Both the position numbers and the translations under genes were made by a program. Under the pieces are notes generated by a model that was given only the letters and a program-made list of their open reading frames with translations, ran no database searches and was not told the DNA's origin. 64,000 nucleotides of DNA from Ctenosaura bakeri (Eukaryota; Chordata; Lepidosauria; Squamata; Iguanidae): the NCBI GenBank assembly GCA_948474755.1, contig CAOLHI010001014.1, forward strand, positions 823,902-887,901, written 5' to 3'. Of the stretch, positions 11,606-21,449 are shown piece after piece (the first letter of the stretch is position 1; each line of letters opens with the position of its first letter).

Positions 11606-11822
11606 AGGTTGTTGTTGTTGCTGTTGTTGTGTGCCTTCAACTCATTTCCAACTTATGGCAACCCCTGTCATGGAGTTTTCTAGGGCTATGTGTGATACAC
11701 CCAAGGTCACTCAGTGTGTGATGTGCCCAAGGTCAAGACTGCCATGGCCGAGTGGGGAATCGAACCTGGGTCTGCAGAGTTATAGTCCAATGCTCAAACC
11801 ACTACATCATACTGGCTCCCTA
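11606..11822 (-). mobile_element. Sauria-type SINE
   Basis: On the plus strand it begins with 'gttgttgttgctgttgttg' and 'tgtgccttcaactcatttcc' (reversed Bov-B-like tail). It ends with 'gaatcgaacctgggtctgc' and 'caaaccactacatcatac' (reversed tRNA-like head). All three parts are present in the expected order. Confidence 0.9.
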
Positions 11823-12398
11823 TTCAGCTCTTTAGGATATCAAAAATCAAATGTGTAAAAATGGAAAATGTCAAACCTTTTTTTAAAAAAAATCAGTAAT
11901 GGAAAAAACTGATAAAAGTAAGCCATTCCTGATAGAAGATTGCTCAAGTCTCTTAAAGAAATCTTGGATGAAGGAGTGTGTGTGTGTGTGATTTATTCAG
12001 TACATTTTTCTCCTGCCTGTTCTCCAATAAGCTTAAGTTGATGTACTGTACACAGGTCTCCACCTCCCCAATCTGTCGTCACACAATCTCCCATCACCAA
12101 GCAGAGACTGGAATGTTAGGTCTTGAAATTAATTTGCTCATGTTAAATGCTAGAAATTGGGGAAGTAATTTATTGCCAGCTACACTAATAATTGGCCTCT
12201 GTCAATTTGACTAGTTAATGTTATTGATTTCTTACTTAGGCATTGGTTCAGAACAGAATGGAAGGAAGGCAACATAAACTGAACTTTTGATATCCTGATT
12301 GCAGGGAATTCACATGTATGGTCATGAACAACACAACATGACCCCAAAATTATACCTGGCCATAGTGCTTCTGAGGCTCTGTAGATCACAGTGCTGGG
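11823..12398. other. Gene-free stretch left of the DIRS element
   Basis: It holds a short (GT)n run near 11975-11991. I see no gene and no named repeat. The last bases, 'gtgctggg', form the left flank of the DIRS insertion. Confidence 0.5.
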
Positions 12399-12401
12399 GA
12401 A

Positions 12402-12579
12402 GAACAGGTTGCTTACCTGTAACTGTGGTTCTTCGAGTGGTCATCTGTGCCATCATACACTAGGAGCTTTAGCGCCTGCGCGGTAGCGTTCGGAAACTTC
12501 TAGAGCTTGTTCGCTTGGCGGGAACCCCTCCCCCACGCCGGTACTGCGCATGCTCCTCCCGCCGAGCAACGGTCTCTCC
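12402..12579 (-). repeat. DIRS inverted terminal repeat, long (3') side
   Basis: The part 12453-12579 is the reverse complement of 15762-15888 and appears identical by eye over 127 bases. The outermost bases, about 12402-12430, extend beyond anything in the opposite repeat. An end extension on one ITR is a known trait of DIRS architecture. Confidence 0.95.
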
Positions 12580-12639
12580 AGTTCTGTCGTCCGCCGTAGA
12601 ACCTACAGGGACCTGAGAAAGAGGGGAGGAAGGGCGGGT

Positions 12640-12736
12640 GTGTATGATGGCACAGATGACCACTCGAAGAACCACAGTTACAGGTAAGCAACCTGTTCTT
12701 CTTCTTCGTGGTCTCTGTGCCTTCATACACTAGGAG
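12640..12736 (-). repeat. DIRS internal complementary region
   Basis: Bases 12640-12698 are the exact reverse complement of the element's left end 12402-12460 (59 of 59). Bases 12702-12736 are the exact reverse complement of its right end 15875-15909 (35 of 35). Three bases, TTC (GAA on the other strand), join them. In the DIRS model this segment is the splint that aligns the two cDNA ends for circularisation. It lies just downstream of the recombinase gene. Confidence 0.95.
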
Positions 12737-12772
12737 ACTGTGTAGCTTACCGGTCGGACGGCGGGTCAGGTC

Positions 12773-13777
12773 CTACAGCACGGAAGCCAACACCTCACGT
12801 CCAAACCGGGCATCTCTGCGCGACCGGCAGTCGAGCCTGTAGTGGCGCACGAAGGTCGATGGTTGGGACCAGGTCGCCACACGGCAGAGTTCATGCAGGT
12901 CAACTCCTCGCAGGAGGGCCGCAGAAGTAGCCACAGCTCTGGTGGAGTGGGCTCGAAGCAGGACTGGCGGAGGCTTCCTCGCGAGCTCATACGCCAGTTC
13001 AATAGTCCTCACCACCCACTTGGAGAAGCGCTGGGTGGACACTTTTAGGCCCCTCCGACGTCGCCCATAGCAAACAAAGAGATGCGGCGTCTGTCGGAAG
13101 GAAGCAGTCCTGTCCTTGTAGAAAGCCAATGCCCGACGCACGTCCAGGGAGTGGAGGGACCGCTCCAACGGTGTCGTCGGGTTCGGGAAGAAGGCAGGCA
13201 GGATGATATCCTGGTTGAGATGGAAACTGGACACCACCTTTGGCAGGAACGAGATGTCAGGTCTGAGGACCACCTTGTCCCTGTGGAAGACCGTGAAGGG
13301 CTCATCGGAACGAAGAGCTGTGATCTCACCCGCTCGCCTCGCTGAGGTCACCGCTACCAGGAAGGCAGTTTTCATTGTCAGGAGCCTGTCATCCGAGGTC
13401 GCCATCGGCTCGAAGGGCGGCTTCGTCAGCTGCGAGAGCACCAGCGAGAGGGACCACGGCGGTAGCGGCGGCGATACCGGCGGGTAGAGATGATGAAGTC
13501 CTTTCAGGAACCGCTTAACGGTATCGTTCCTGAAGAAGGCCGAGGCAGCCGATCGTGGCGGTTGGTATGCCACGATCGCGGAGAGATACACCTTCAGGGA
13601 TGGAAACGCCAGGCCCTGTTGCCGGAGGTGCAGGAGGAAGTGCAGGACGGTCGAGAGCCCCGCGGGCGATACCGGCTCACTCCTCTCGTTAGCGAAGGTC
13701 AGGAAGCGTCGCCACTTGTATTGATAGTTGCGACGGGTGGATTCCTTCCTGGCCGCGACGAGGACGGTACCGAGCAC
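12773..13777 (-). CDS. DIRS tyrosine recombinase, intact frame
   Basis: The 334-residue product is a tyrosine recombinase, the enzyme DIRS elements use to insert circular cDNA into the host chromosome. The N-terminal half (about residues 10-100) is basic and helix-rich, as in a core-binding domain ('RRNYQYKWRRFLTF'). The catalytic half shows the family residues: arginine 148 in 'SARRAGEI', the HxxR pair His277/Arg280 in 'RAHSTRA', Trp303, and the nucleophile Tyr313 in 'FVRHY'. The frame has no stop or shift. The end lies about 35 bases before the internal complementary region, and the start overlaps the end of the polymerase region (13689-13777). The start codon choice is by the first in-frame ATG. 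The enzyme's activity cannot be judged from sequence alone. Confidence 0.92.
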   Translation of the reverse strand: MLGTVLVAARKESTRRNYQYKWRRFLTFANERSEPVSPAGLSTVLHFLLHLRQQGLAFPSLKVYLSAIVAYQPPRSAASAFFRNDTVKRFLKGLHHLYPPVSPPLPPWSLSLVLSQLTKPPFEPMATSDDRLLTMKTAFLVAVTSARRAGEITALRSDEPFTVFHRDKVVLRPDISFLPKVVSSFHLNQDIILPAFFPNPTTPLERSLHSLDVRRALAFYKDRTASFRQTPHLFVCYGRRRRGLKVSTQRFSKWVVRTIELAYELARKPPPVLLRAHSTRAVATSAALLRGVDLHELCRVATWSQPSTFVRHYRLDCRSRRDARFGREVLASVL

Positions 13778-15826
13778 GGGATCGTCTAGTGCGATATCCT
13801 CCAGGCATGGAGGGCCAGGCGTGGCAGGTCCGGATGGAGGACTCGGCCGCCGGAGTGGAGAGCAGGTCCGGTGTCGGTGGCAACCGGAGCAGGTCGTCTC
13901 GCGCGGCTTGTAGCAGGGGTGCGAACCAATGTTGCCTCGGCCAGTACGGGGCTACCAGGATCGCGTCGGCTCGGTCGGCGAGGATCTTCGATATCGTCCG
14001 GCCGAGCAGCGGGAACGGCGGGAACGCGTAGAGGAGTTCCCCGGTCCACGGAAACTGGAAAGCGTCCCCGATGGAGGCACGATCGTGGCCCGCTCTGGAA
14101 CAGAATCGGCGACACTTCGCGTTTTCCCTGGTCGCGAAGAGGTCGATCGATGGTTCGCCCCAGCGGTCCCGAACGAGTCCAACGCCTCTCCGGAGAGAGA
14201 CCATTCGTGATGGGATGAGGTGTCCCTGCTGAGGGCGTCTGCCGTGGTGTTCTCCTGCCCGGCCAGGTGAACCGCCACGGGATGCGTGTGCAGGCGAATG
14301 CACCATTCCCACAGGCCGAGCGCGATGTCGAGCAGGGTCGTGGAATGAGTCCCACCTTGTCTGTTGATGTAGCAGACGGCGGTGGTGTTGTCCGTCAGAA
14401 TCAGGACCGTGCGCCCCGCCACGGCATGGCGGAACGCCTGTAGGGCTTTCCAGACGGCAAGCAGCTCCAGCGCGTTGATATGGAGAGCGGTCTCGTCGTC
14501 GGTCCATCTGTCGCGGACTCTGAGATCGCCGCAGTGGGCACCCCATCCATACAGGGAGGCGTCGGTCGTTACCGTCACCTTCGGTGTCGGCTGTTGGAAA
14601 GGCATCCCCGACATGAGATTGCGTCGCGACTGCCACCATCGGAGGGATGAGCGGACGTCTCCCGGCAGCTGCAGTCGGAGTGTCTGTTCGTCTCGCAGGG
14701 GGTCGAATATGCGGACGAACCAGTGTTGAAGAGGTCTTGCTCTCAGCCTGGCGAGATATGTCACAGCGGTCGTCGCAGCCATGTAGCCCAAGAGCTGCTG
14801 GACGCTTCTCGCAGATAACGTCGGGGCCGTACGAGCGTGAGCGGCGGCCCGGATCAAAGTTTGTGCTCGAGACTCTGGTAGGTACGCCCTGGCGGAGGTC
14901 GAGTCGAGCGTCGCCCCGATGAAGTCCAAGATCCTCGCCGGCTCGAGGTGGGACTTCTTCGGATTCACTCGTAGACCAAGGCGGGTCAGGAGTGACAACG
15001 TCATGTGGACGTCGTGGTAAAGTCTCTGTTTGCAGGACGCCACCAACAGCCAATCGTCGAGGTAGGGGAAGACGGAAGCGCCCTTCGTCCGCAGGTAGGA
15101 TACCACCGGGGCCATGCACTTGGTGAAGACCCTTGGGGCAGTCGAGAGTCCGAACGGCAGCACCTTGTACTGGTAACAGGTGTCGTCGACTGCGAAGCGG
15201 AGGTACCGTCTGTGCTGCGGGCGAATGGCGATATGGAAGTATGCGTCTCGGAGATCGATGGAGGCGAACCAGTCCCCTCGATGTAGGAAGGGTAGGATCG
15301 ACGGTATCGTGACCATCTTGAACCTTTTGGGGCGGATGTAGTAGTTCACCCCTCTGAGGTCTAGGATCGGCCGGAGGGTACCGTCGGCTTTCGGTACCGT
15401 GAAGTACCTGGAGAAGAAGCCGGTGGTCTTGGCCTCTTGCGGGAGCCGCTCGATCGCCCCTTTCTGGAGGAGGGATTGGATCTCTTCCAGGAGGGCCGGA
15501 CTCGACGGCGTGGAGTAATAAACGCCGCGAGGAGGAATATCGAGAAACTCGATGGCGTAGCCAAGACGGACGATGGAAAGCACTCAAGAGTCCGTAGTGA
15601 CATACTGCCACTCCGCTAGGTGTCGAGCGAGAGTCGGTCGGTCTCCGAGCGCTGATGGTAGGCTGAAGAGTGGGTATTGGCGGGTCCTGCCAGGCACGTC
15701 AAAACCGAGACTTTGTCTCGGAGGAGGACTTCTTCGACGAAGGCGGACGAGAAAGAACTGAGGAGAGACCGTTGCTCGGCGGGAGGAGCATGCGCAGTAC
15801 CGGCGTGGGGGAGGGGTTCCCGCCAA
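13689..15826 (-). pseudogene. DIRS reverse transcriptase-RNase H region, disrupted
   Basis: The main frame, 15583 down to about 14176, covers RT and RNase H. It shows 'LRPILDLRGVN' (residues 70-80), 'SIDLRDAYFHI' (109-119) and the catalytic YLDD (174-177), followed by RNase H acidic residues in 'TTDASLYGWG' (Asp341), 'NALELLAV' (Glu373), 'LTDNTTAV' (Asp398) and 'TADALSR' (Asp449). An in-frame TGA at 15584-15586 separates this from its own upstream coding stretch (to 15826). Near 14176 homology to the family continues in another frame ('WGEPSIDLFATRENAK' and 'LVAPYWPRQHWF'), so one base appears lost. That last part corresponds to the C-terminal domain sometimes described as methyltransferase-like in DIRS elements. 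No gag frame precedes it: only about 190 bases separate the right ITR from the RT start. Confidence 0.9.
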
Positions 15827-15909
15827 GCGAACAAGCTCTAGAAGTTTCCGAACGCTACCGCGCAGGCGCTAAAGCTCCTAGTGTATGAAGGCACAGAGAC
15901 CACGAAGAA
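15762..15909 (-). repeat. DIRS inverted terminal repeat, short (5') side
   Basis: Bases 15762-15888 mirror 12453-12579. The outermost 35 bases, 15875-15909, are complementary to the second half of the internal complementary region. On the minus strand this is where transcription should start, but no clear core promoter motif can be pointed out. Confidence 0.93.
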
Positions 15910-15939
15910 GAATGATGGCTGGAATACTGTCGGGGAGTT

Positions 15940-16325
15940 ATGTCTTTGTAAATGGACTTGCATATGTGGAAATTAGAATTGGGCAGTTCCATAGTGCCCT
16001 ATTGTAAGGGTGCTGAACCCTCATGAAAGTGAAAAAATTGTGAACAACTACACACACACACACACTCGCTCTCATTCCCTTCAGGTGCTCCTCCCCCATT
16101 CCCTTGCCTTTTGCCTCGCTATGTGATCTCAGTGCTGGGCAAAAGGCAAGGGAATGGGAGAGTGGAGCACTGGAGGCAAGTGTGCCTCCTCCCCCTTCCC
16201 TTGCCTTTTGCCTTCCTTTTCTGCACAAGGCAAACTGCAAGGGGATGGGAGTAGGAGAATGAGGGGGAAAAGGGAAGTGTGCGCCTCACAAATAATCAAA
16301 TTTACAAAGGTCAAATCCACCAATC
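15940..16325. repeat. GGCAAAAGGCAAG-type fold-back repeat, copy 1
   Basis: The motif 'ggcaaaaggcaaggg' (16138-16152) occurs in reverse complement at about 16100-16118 and again around 16196-16214, so the region can fold on itself. The flank 'accctcatgaaagtg' near 16017 matches 'accctcatgaaagtc' near 22883, linking it to the repeat at 21450-22915. The family is not recognised. Confidence 0.6.
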
Positions 16326-16329
16326 TTGA

Positions 16330-16893
16330 GGGAGGATTGTACTGCATAGCAGTAAGAGTGCCCCTATATTCTATGCTGGTCAGGCCTCTTCTGGAGAACT
16401 GGAGTTCAGTTATAAGCACCCCATTTTAAGAAGGATATAAACAAGTTGGAGCAAGTTTAGAGAAGGGGTACAAGGATGATAATAGGTATGGAGAACAATA
16501 CACATGTGGAGATGTTGAAGTTGCTGGGTATGTTCAGCTTGGTGACAAGAAGATTAAAGGGTGACATGATCAAACGCTTTAAATACCTCAAAGGCTGCCA
16601 CGAAGAGGAGAATGCATGCTTGTCTTCTGCTGCCTCAGAAGATATAACAGGTCTAATGGTTTTGGGTTACAGGAGGGTTCATTTTGACTGAACATTAGAA
16701 AGAATTTCTTGATAGTGAGAGCGGTTCAGAAGTGGGACCAATTGCCAAGAGAGTTGGTGGGCAATCTTTCTCTGGATGTCTTCCGAAAAAGGCTAGACAG
16801 CTACCTGCTTGGGGATTCTCTAGCTAGACATCCTGTATTGAGCAGAGGGTTGACCCATAGTGCCCCCCCCGACAACTTTGTGATTCTATGATC
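16330..16893 (+). mobile_element. CR1 LINE, 3' fragment
   Basis: The plus-strand text follows the CR1 3' region ('cttctggagaactggagttc', 'gtgacatgatcaaacgcttt', 'tacctcaaaggctgccacg') and ends in 'ttgtgattctatgat'. Two short frames inside it are remnants and not genes. Confidence 0.88.
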
Positions 16894-16899
16894 AGGCAA

Positions 16900-17260
16900 C
16901 CCACACCCTAAGATTTTAGGAAGAAATATTCCTCTTTATCCCAACAAATGGTAGAAGAGTGATTGATGGGGACAAGAGAAGACTTTTCGCGTGGCCACAT
17001 CTAAACTGCAGAATCCTTTGCCCTGAGAGGCTAAACCAGCACCTTCCTTGATAATATTCTGTTGCACAGACCTCTCTGCTTAGATGGGCATTTTCTGGTG
17101 CATGAGTTTAATGTTTATTGTACTCCCTGGCTGCTTTTATTGCATTATTTTAATTGTATATATTTATTAATGGTTTTCATTGCAGGTAGCTGCTCTGAAT
17201 GATGTGAAAACATTAGGCGGGACATGAGCTTTGTAAATGAAAATACATTTTAAAAAATCC
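16900..17260 (+). mobile_element. Old L2-like LINE tail
   Basis: An AT-rich 3'-UTR-like stretch with 'gcaggtagctgctctgaatg' and 'gcgggacatgagctttgtaaatgaaa', the type of ending seen after L2 coding regions. It is highly diverged. Confidence 0.45.
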
Positions 17261-17947
17261 CTTCCTGGTTTGCACTCAATATGTGCTATAAATCAGCCAA
17301 CAAGATAAGAGCTAAAGATCACAGATATGCAAAGCACATATTGACTACTGGAGCATGAAATTTAGCAGTAAAAATAAAAATAATGAAGCCATGGTATGTA
17401 CTTATGTACGTACGTATGTATGTATGTATTAAAAGAGATGACACAAAACTACAGTCTGGAAATAGAGAACCTAAACCAGCTGGATAAAATTTCATTTGAT
17501 GATATATATGCGGTGTGTGTGTGTGTGTGTGCTTATTTAAGAGATAGTGTTAATATTTCATAATAAGTACCTCTTGTGCATTTTCTTCTTAAGGTTCATT
17601 TGCCCTGGTGTCTGCAGTGCTTTATTCCCTAGTACTACCACCAGCCAAGTATAAATGCGTATCTTGGCAATCTTTGAAATTTTTGGCATTCAAGCTACCT
17701 GCTTCCTGTGTTTGTTACACTTAATACTTACGAGATTTTGAATGGTTTCCAGGAATGACCTGCTTTGACATGAAATAGCAGGGTGTGTTGGCCTCCTAAG
17801 AATGAGACTGGAGTAACAGATTTTGGAGGTGATGACAAGCACCTGTTCAGAACTGGCCAAAAATAATATTAGAATAGCAGCCCACTTGCAAAAAAGAACG
17901 GGTAGAAATGTTCTTGTGTAGCAGTCTGTCTGGAGTGAGATGTTACT
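17261..17947. other. Gene-free stretch with two microsatellites
   Basis: It holds a (GTAC/GTAT)n run at about 17395-17430 and a (GT)n run at 17512-17531. Nothing else is recognised. Confidence 0.55.
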
Positions 17948-18200
17948 GTTTTGCTTCTATACCCTTCAACCATCCTGATTAGGCACAGACAACTGCAGTT
18001 AATCTTCTATCATCCCACTTTTTCAGCCACTGTTAAAATATCCCAGTTTTTCTCTCCTCTTCCCACTTTCTCCCTTTGTCCTCAAATTACTTTAACTATG
18101 CAAACTGAGGTCAAGTGCAAAAGTAGTTTACACTCAATTAACTCATGGGGGACAGAGAGGAAAGAAGGGGGCAGAGTCTTGCCCTTCCCAGTAGGCTCAG
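17948..18200. repeat. Unnamed dispersed repeat, copy 2
   Basis: It is collinear with 1760-1995: 'tttttcagcc', 'ctttgtcctcaaattacttt', 'gcaaactgaggtcaa' and 'caattaactcatgggg' follow in the same order. No family name is assigned. Confidence 0.55.
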
Positions 18201-18244
18201 GCAAAAACAAACAGCTGCAGCCTCTCCTAGATTACGTGTTCTTC

Positions 18245-19560
18245 TTCATTAATAACTTTATTTAATATGTATTTTATTAAAATATTCACATCCCACCCTG
18301 TATCTGAAGATCTCAGGATGGCTTACAATAAAATTGTTTTCAAGCAATAAATAATAACAATAGTTTAAAAAGGTTAAAATATGTTAAACAGTACATCAAT
18401 TAAAAACCAGACAATTTAAAACCATTTAAAACACCCCAGGCTGCATAGGTCTTATATTTGTACTTGTATTGTGTACAACTGTAAGACATATACAATCTGG
18501 TTAAAATCAATCAAGCCTGAGGGCTTTAATAAAAAACCAAGTTTTGATTTGGTGCCAAAATTATTCTAACACTGGTGTCAATCTGTCCTCTAGAGAGAGA
18601 ATTCTACAACAGAGATGCCACCACAAAGAAGGCCCTCTCCTGTGTCATCCCACAATGTATTTCCCCTACTGGCAGGACCCAAATGAGGGCCCCTCTAATA
18701 GATCTCAGTTCTTAGGAAGACGTATATAGAATCATAGAATCAAAGAGTTGTAAGAGACCACAGGGGCCATCCAGTCCAACTCCCTGCCATGCAAGAACAT
18801 ACATCAAAGCATTCCCAACAGATGGCCATCCAGCCTCTGCTTAAAAACCTGGGTATCATGTTCCCTCTTAACCTTCTCTTCTGCAGATTAAATATACCGA
18901 ACTCCCCAAGCTGCTCCTCATAGGGCATGGCTTCCAGACCTTTCACCATTTTGGTTGCCCTCATCTGGACATGCTCCAGCTTGTCGATATCCTTCTTCAA
19001 TTGAGGTGTCCAGAACTGGACACAGTATCCCAAATGAGGTCTAACCAACGGAATGGTACCATTACCTCCCCTGATCTAGATACTATACTCCTATTGATGC
19101 AACCAAGAATTGCAATGACTTTCTTGGCTGCCACATGACACTGCTGACTCCTGTTCAGCTTGTGATCTACTAAGACTCTTACATCCCTTTCACCCGTACT
19201 GTTATCCAGCCATGCGTCCCCCATCCTATATTTGTGGGTTCCATTTTTTTCTGCCTAAGTGCAAGACCTTACATTTCTCTTTGTCGAAATTCATTTTGTT
19301 AGCTTTGACCCAGCTCTCCAATCTGTCAAGGTCAGATATACAGAGAGAGGTGCTCTGTTGGGTATTGAGACCCCAAGCTGTTTAGTGCTTTAAATGTTAT
19401 TAGCAGCATCTTGAATTTAGACCAGAACCCACACTCTCAAGTGACAAGTGGAAGCCATGCAGTGGCATATTCCCCCGTAGAATCCAATAGCTGTCACCTT
19501 GGACATTAGCCAGTGGCTGAATCTGGTCCCCTGACAACACTCGCCTTACCTGCAGATGTC
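18245..19560 (-). mobile_element. Old LINE 3' region split by a CR1
   Basis: The left part, 18245-18726, has 'ggatggcttacaataaaatt', 'agaaggccctctcctgtgtc' and 'aggacccaaatgagggcccc'. The right part, 19336-19560, has 'gctgtttagtgctttaaatg' and 'cttgaatttagaccagaacc'. Together they read as one reversed LINE-type 3' region known from many reptile genomes. The CR1 at 18727-19335 sits between them. I cannot name the LINE clade. Confidence 0.55.
18727..19335 (-). mobile_element. CR1 LINE, 3' end and RT end, nested
   Basis: It begins with the reversed CR1 terminus 'agaatcatagaatcaaagag' and runs through the conserved 3' region into worn C-terminal RT coding ('MGDAWLDNSTGERDVRVLVD' on the minus strand near 19160-19224). 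It interrupts an older LINE tail. Confidence 0.88.
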
Positions 19561-19927
19561 ATCAATAAAAGCTGTGGTCTTATTTTCTCCAGTTCTGCAT
19601 CCTGTTGTGTTTCTTGGAAGTCTGAGGAGCACTGGTCCCCCCTTTGGATCCGCAAAGTGTCCTTCTTGAAAGTGGAATGGAGACAAGAAGGGGAAGAGCT
19701 TCCTTGGGGAAAAAAAACCCAGTTACCTAGGAGGCATATATCTTGCTTCCAAGGAACTACACAGTGAAATTCTAGTAAAACTTAGTAAGAACTGACTCTC
19801 TCCCTTCCCCTTTCAGTTTTTCCTATTTAAGCTATTGATAGGTCACAAAGGGTTTATGCTGGTATTCATTGGCAGGTGAAATCTTTTATTTTCTTTTTCT
19901 TTTCCCTTTTTTAAAATGAATTAATAG
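19561..19927. other. Gene-free stretch, nothing recognised
   Basis: Short frames only, no recognised repeat or gene. Confidence 0.45.
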
Positions 19928-20545
19928 ATATTGTTGTTGCTGTTATTTGCCACTCTGACTTTGACTTATGCTGACTGTATTAATGAAAAACTGCCACGAT
20001 CTCCACATCAACTGCTCTGCTGAGGTATTGCAACCTCAGAGACTTGACTTTCTTGATTGAATCAATCCACATATAAAGTGGTCTCCCTCTTTTCTTACTG
20101 CCTTCTGCTTTACCAAACATTATTGTCTTTTCCAGGGAGTCATACTGTCTCATGTAGATTCCAAAATACAACAGCATCAGTTTAGTCACCTTTGCTTCTA
20201 GTGAGAGCTCCGGCTTGATTTGCTCTAAGACCTGTTCATTTGTCTTTTTAGCAATTCATGGTATCTATAGAATTCTTCTCTAGCACTAGATTTCAAATGA
20301 GTTGATTTTCTATGTGTCAACTTTCTTCCCTGTCCAACATTCACACCAATGCATAGAAATCAGCAATACTATAGCCTGGATCATCCTGCCTTTGGTAGTT
20401 AATGATAAGTCTTTACATTTGAGGGTTTTATTTAGTTCCTTCATGACTGTCTTTCCATGCCTTAATTGTCTTTTGATTTCCTTATTACAGGCTCCATTTT
20501 GGTTAATGACTGAGCCAACATGTAGGAAATAGATGTTGTAGGGGT
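19928..20545 (-). pseudogene. Bov-B / RTE LINE, C-terminal ORF relic
   Basis: Read on the minus strand the frame at 20189-19980 gives 'YDSLEKTIMFGKAEGSKKRG' followed by 'RPLYMWIDSIKK', closely like the C-terminal end of Bov-B polymerases. Upstream, in worn frames, 'NKEIKRQL' and 'WCECWT' type text continues the match to about 20545. Many stops and shifts are present. Bov-B supplies the tail sequence and presumably the enzymes for Sauria SINEs, which are numerous in this window. Confidence 0.85.
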
Positions 20546-21449
20546 GAACTGATTAATTGATTAAATTTGCATGTGTTAATTGACTAATGTTTGCAACCAT
20601 GGTAAAGAGCTATTTTCACTGAAGAAAACAGCTGAGAATGTCAGTGTGTTAGCTGTAAGGAAGAAATCTTGCAGAGCACAGTGTTTTTAATAAAGTAAAA
20701 GGCAGCTTTCTATTAGAGACATTAACATTTATACAATGAAGCACAAAGATTAATGAAACAGTCCACAAGTCACTCTTTATAACATATGTTTTATTAAGGT
20801 TCCAGAGTACATAACAGCCCTGAAGGTCATCCAGAAGGAAAATGCTAGCAAAATACTCTTCATGTCAGCTCCTTCTCACTGGTTATCCAATATGCTGTCC
20901 TTGTGGAATCCTTTTCAGAAAGCATAATCTTATCTTTTATTTTGCAACAATATTTTATGTCGGTTTCCGAAGCTGCTTAACTTCAATATCAACAAAACGT
21001 GGTAGCAAGTTCTCAAATATTTGCACTCAGCTCAGCTGGTGAGAACAAGGGAAAGCGGCATCTGGCCAGGTTGAGTCCACACAGTACACAGACTAAATGG
21101 CAATGATTACAAGAACAATCTCACTGGACTAGATGAAAGATCCACTGAAGGACAATGTCACCTTCCCCACTGGTACTTTCTAGATTAGTGGACTACAACT
21201 GCTATTAGTCCTAGCCAGTATAGCAGATGGAAATTGTAGGTCTGGCTAGCAGAACTCCCTTCCAAGCTGGGCTGGATCCCTTTCTGTTGTGTTTCTGCCA
21301 CCAGGCAAAACCTCTTTTATTCAAGTAACAGAGTGGCTGATGAAGAAGAGACTTTTAAGGAGGTGAAGTCTGTGCTTTCAAACTAACATCCTCTTCAAAT
21401 TACTTTACTTTGGTTTTAGTAGATGACCATTTGTTTAATTGTATTTTAA
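20546..21449. other. Gene-free stretch, nothing strong
   Basis: A short fold-back patch ('ggactacaactgctattagt' and following) lies near 21190-21245, similar to other small palindromes here. No gene is seen. Confidence 0.45.

Larger units (their letters stand above)
12399..15912 (-). mobile_element. DIRS-type tyrosine-recombinase retrotransposon
   Basis: This 3.5-kb unit is markedly richer in GC and CpG than its surroundings. It carries inverted terminal repeats, an internal complementary region built from both element ends, a reverse transcriptase-RNase H frame and an open tyrosine recombinase. That combination defines DIRS retrotransposons, which copy through RNA and integrate a circular cDNA with a recombinase in place of a DDE integrase. 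Reading on the minus strand the order is short ITR, RT/RH, recombinase, internal complementary region, long ITR. A GAA occurs at each border (12399-12401 and 15910-15912) and no longer target duplication is seen, as expected for this integration route. A gag gene is missing and the polymerase frame is broken, so this copy is not autonomous. Confidence 0.95.

Noticed and set aside
13082..15286. Many plus-strand open frames across the DIRS element
   Set aside because: They are antisense shadows of the recombinase and RT genes, kept open by high GC content; none shows a domain.
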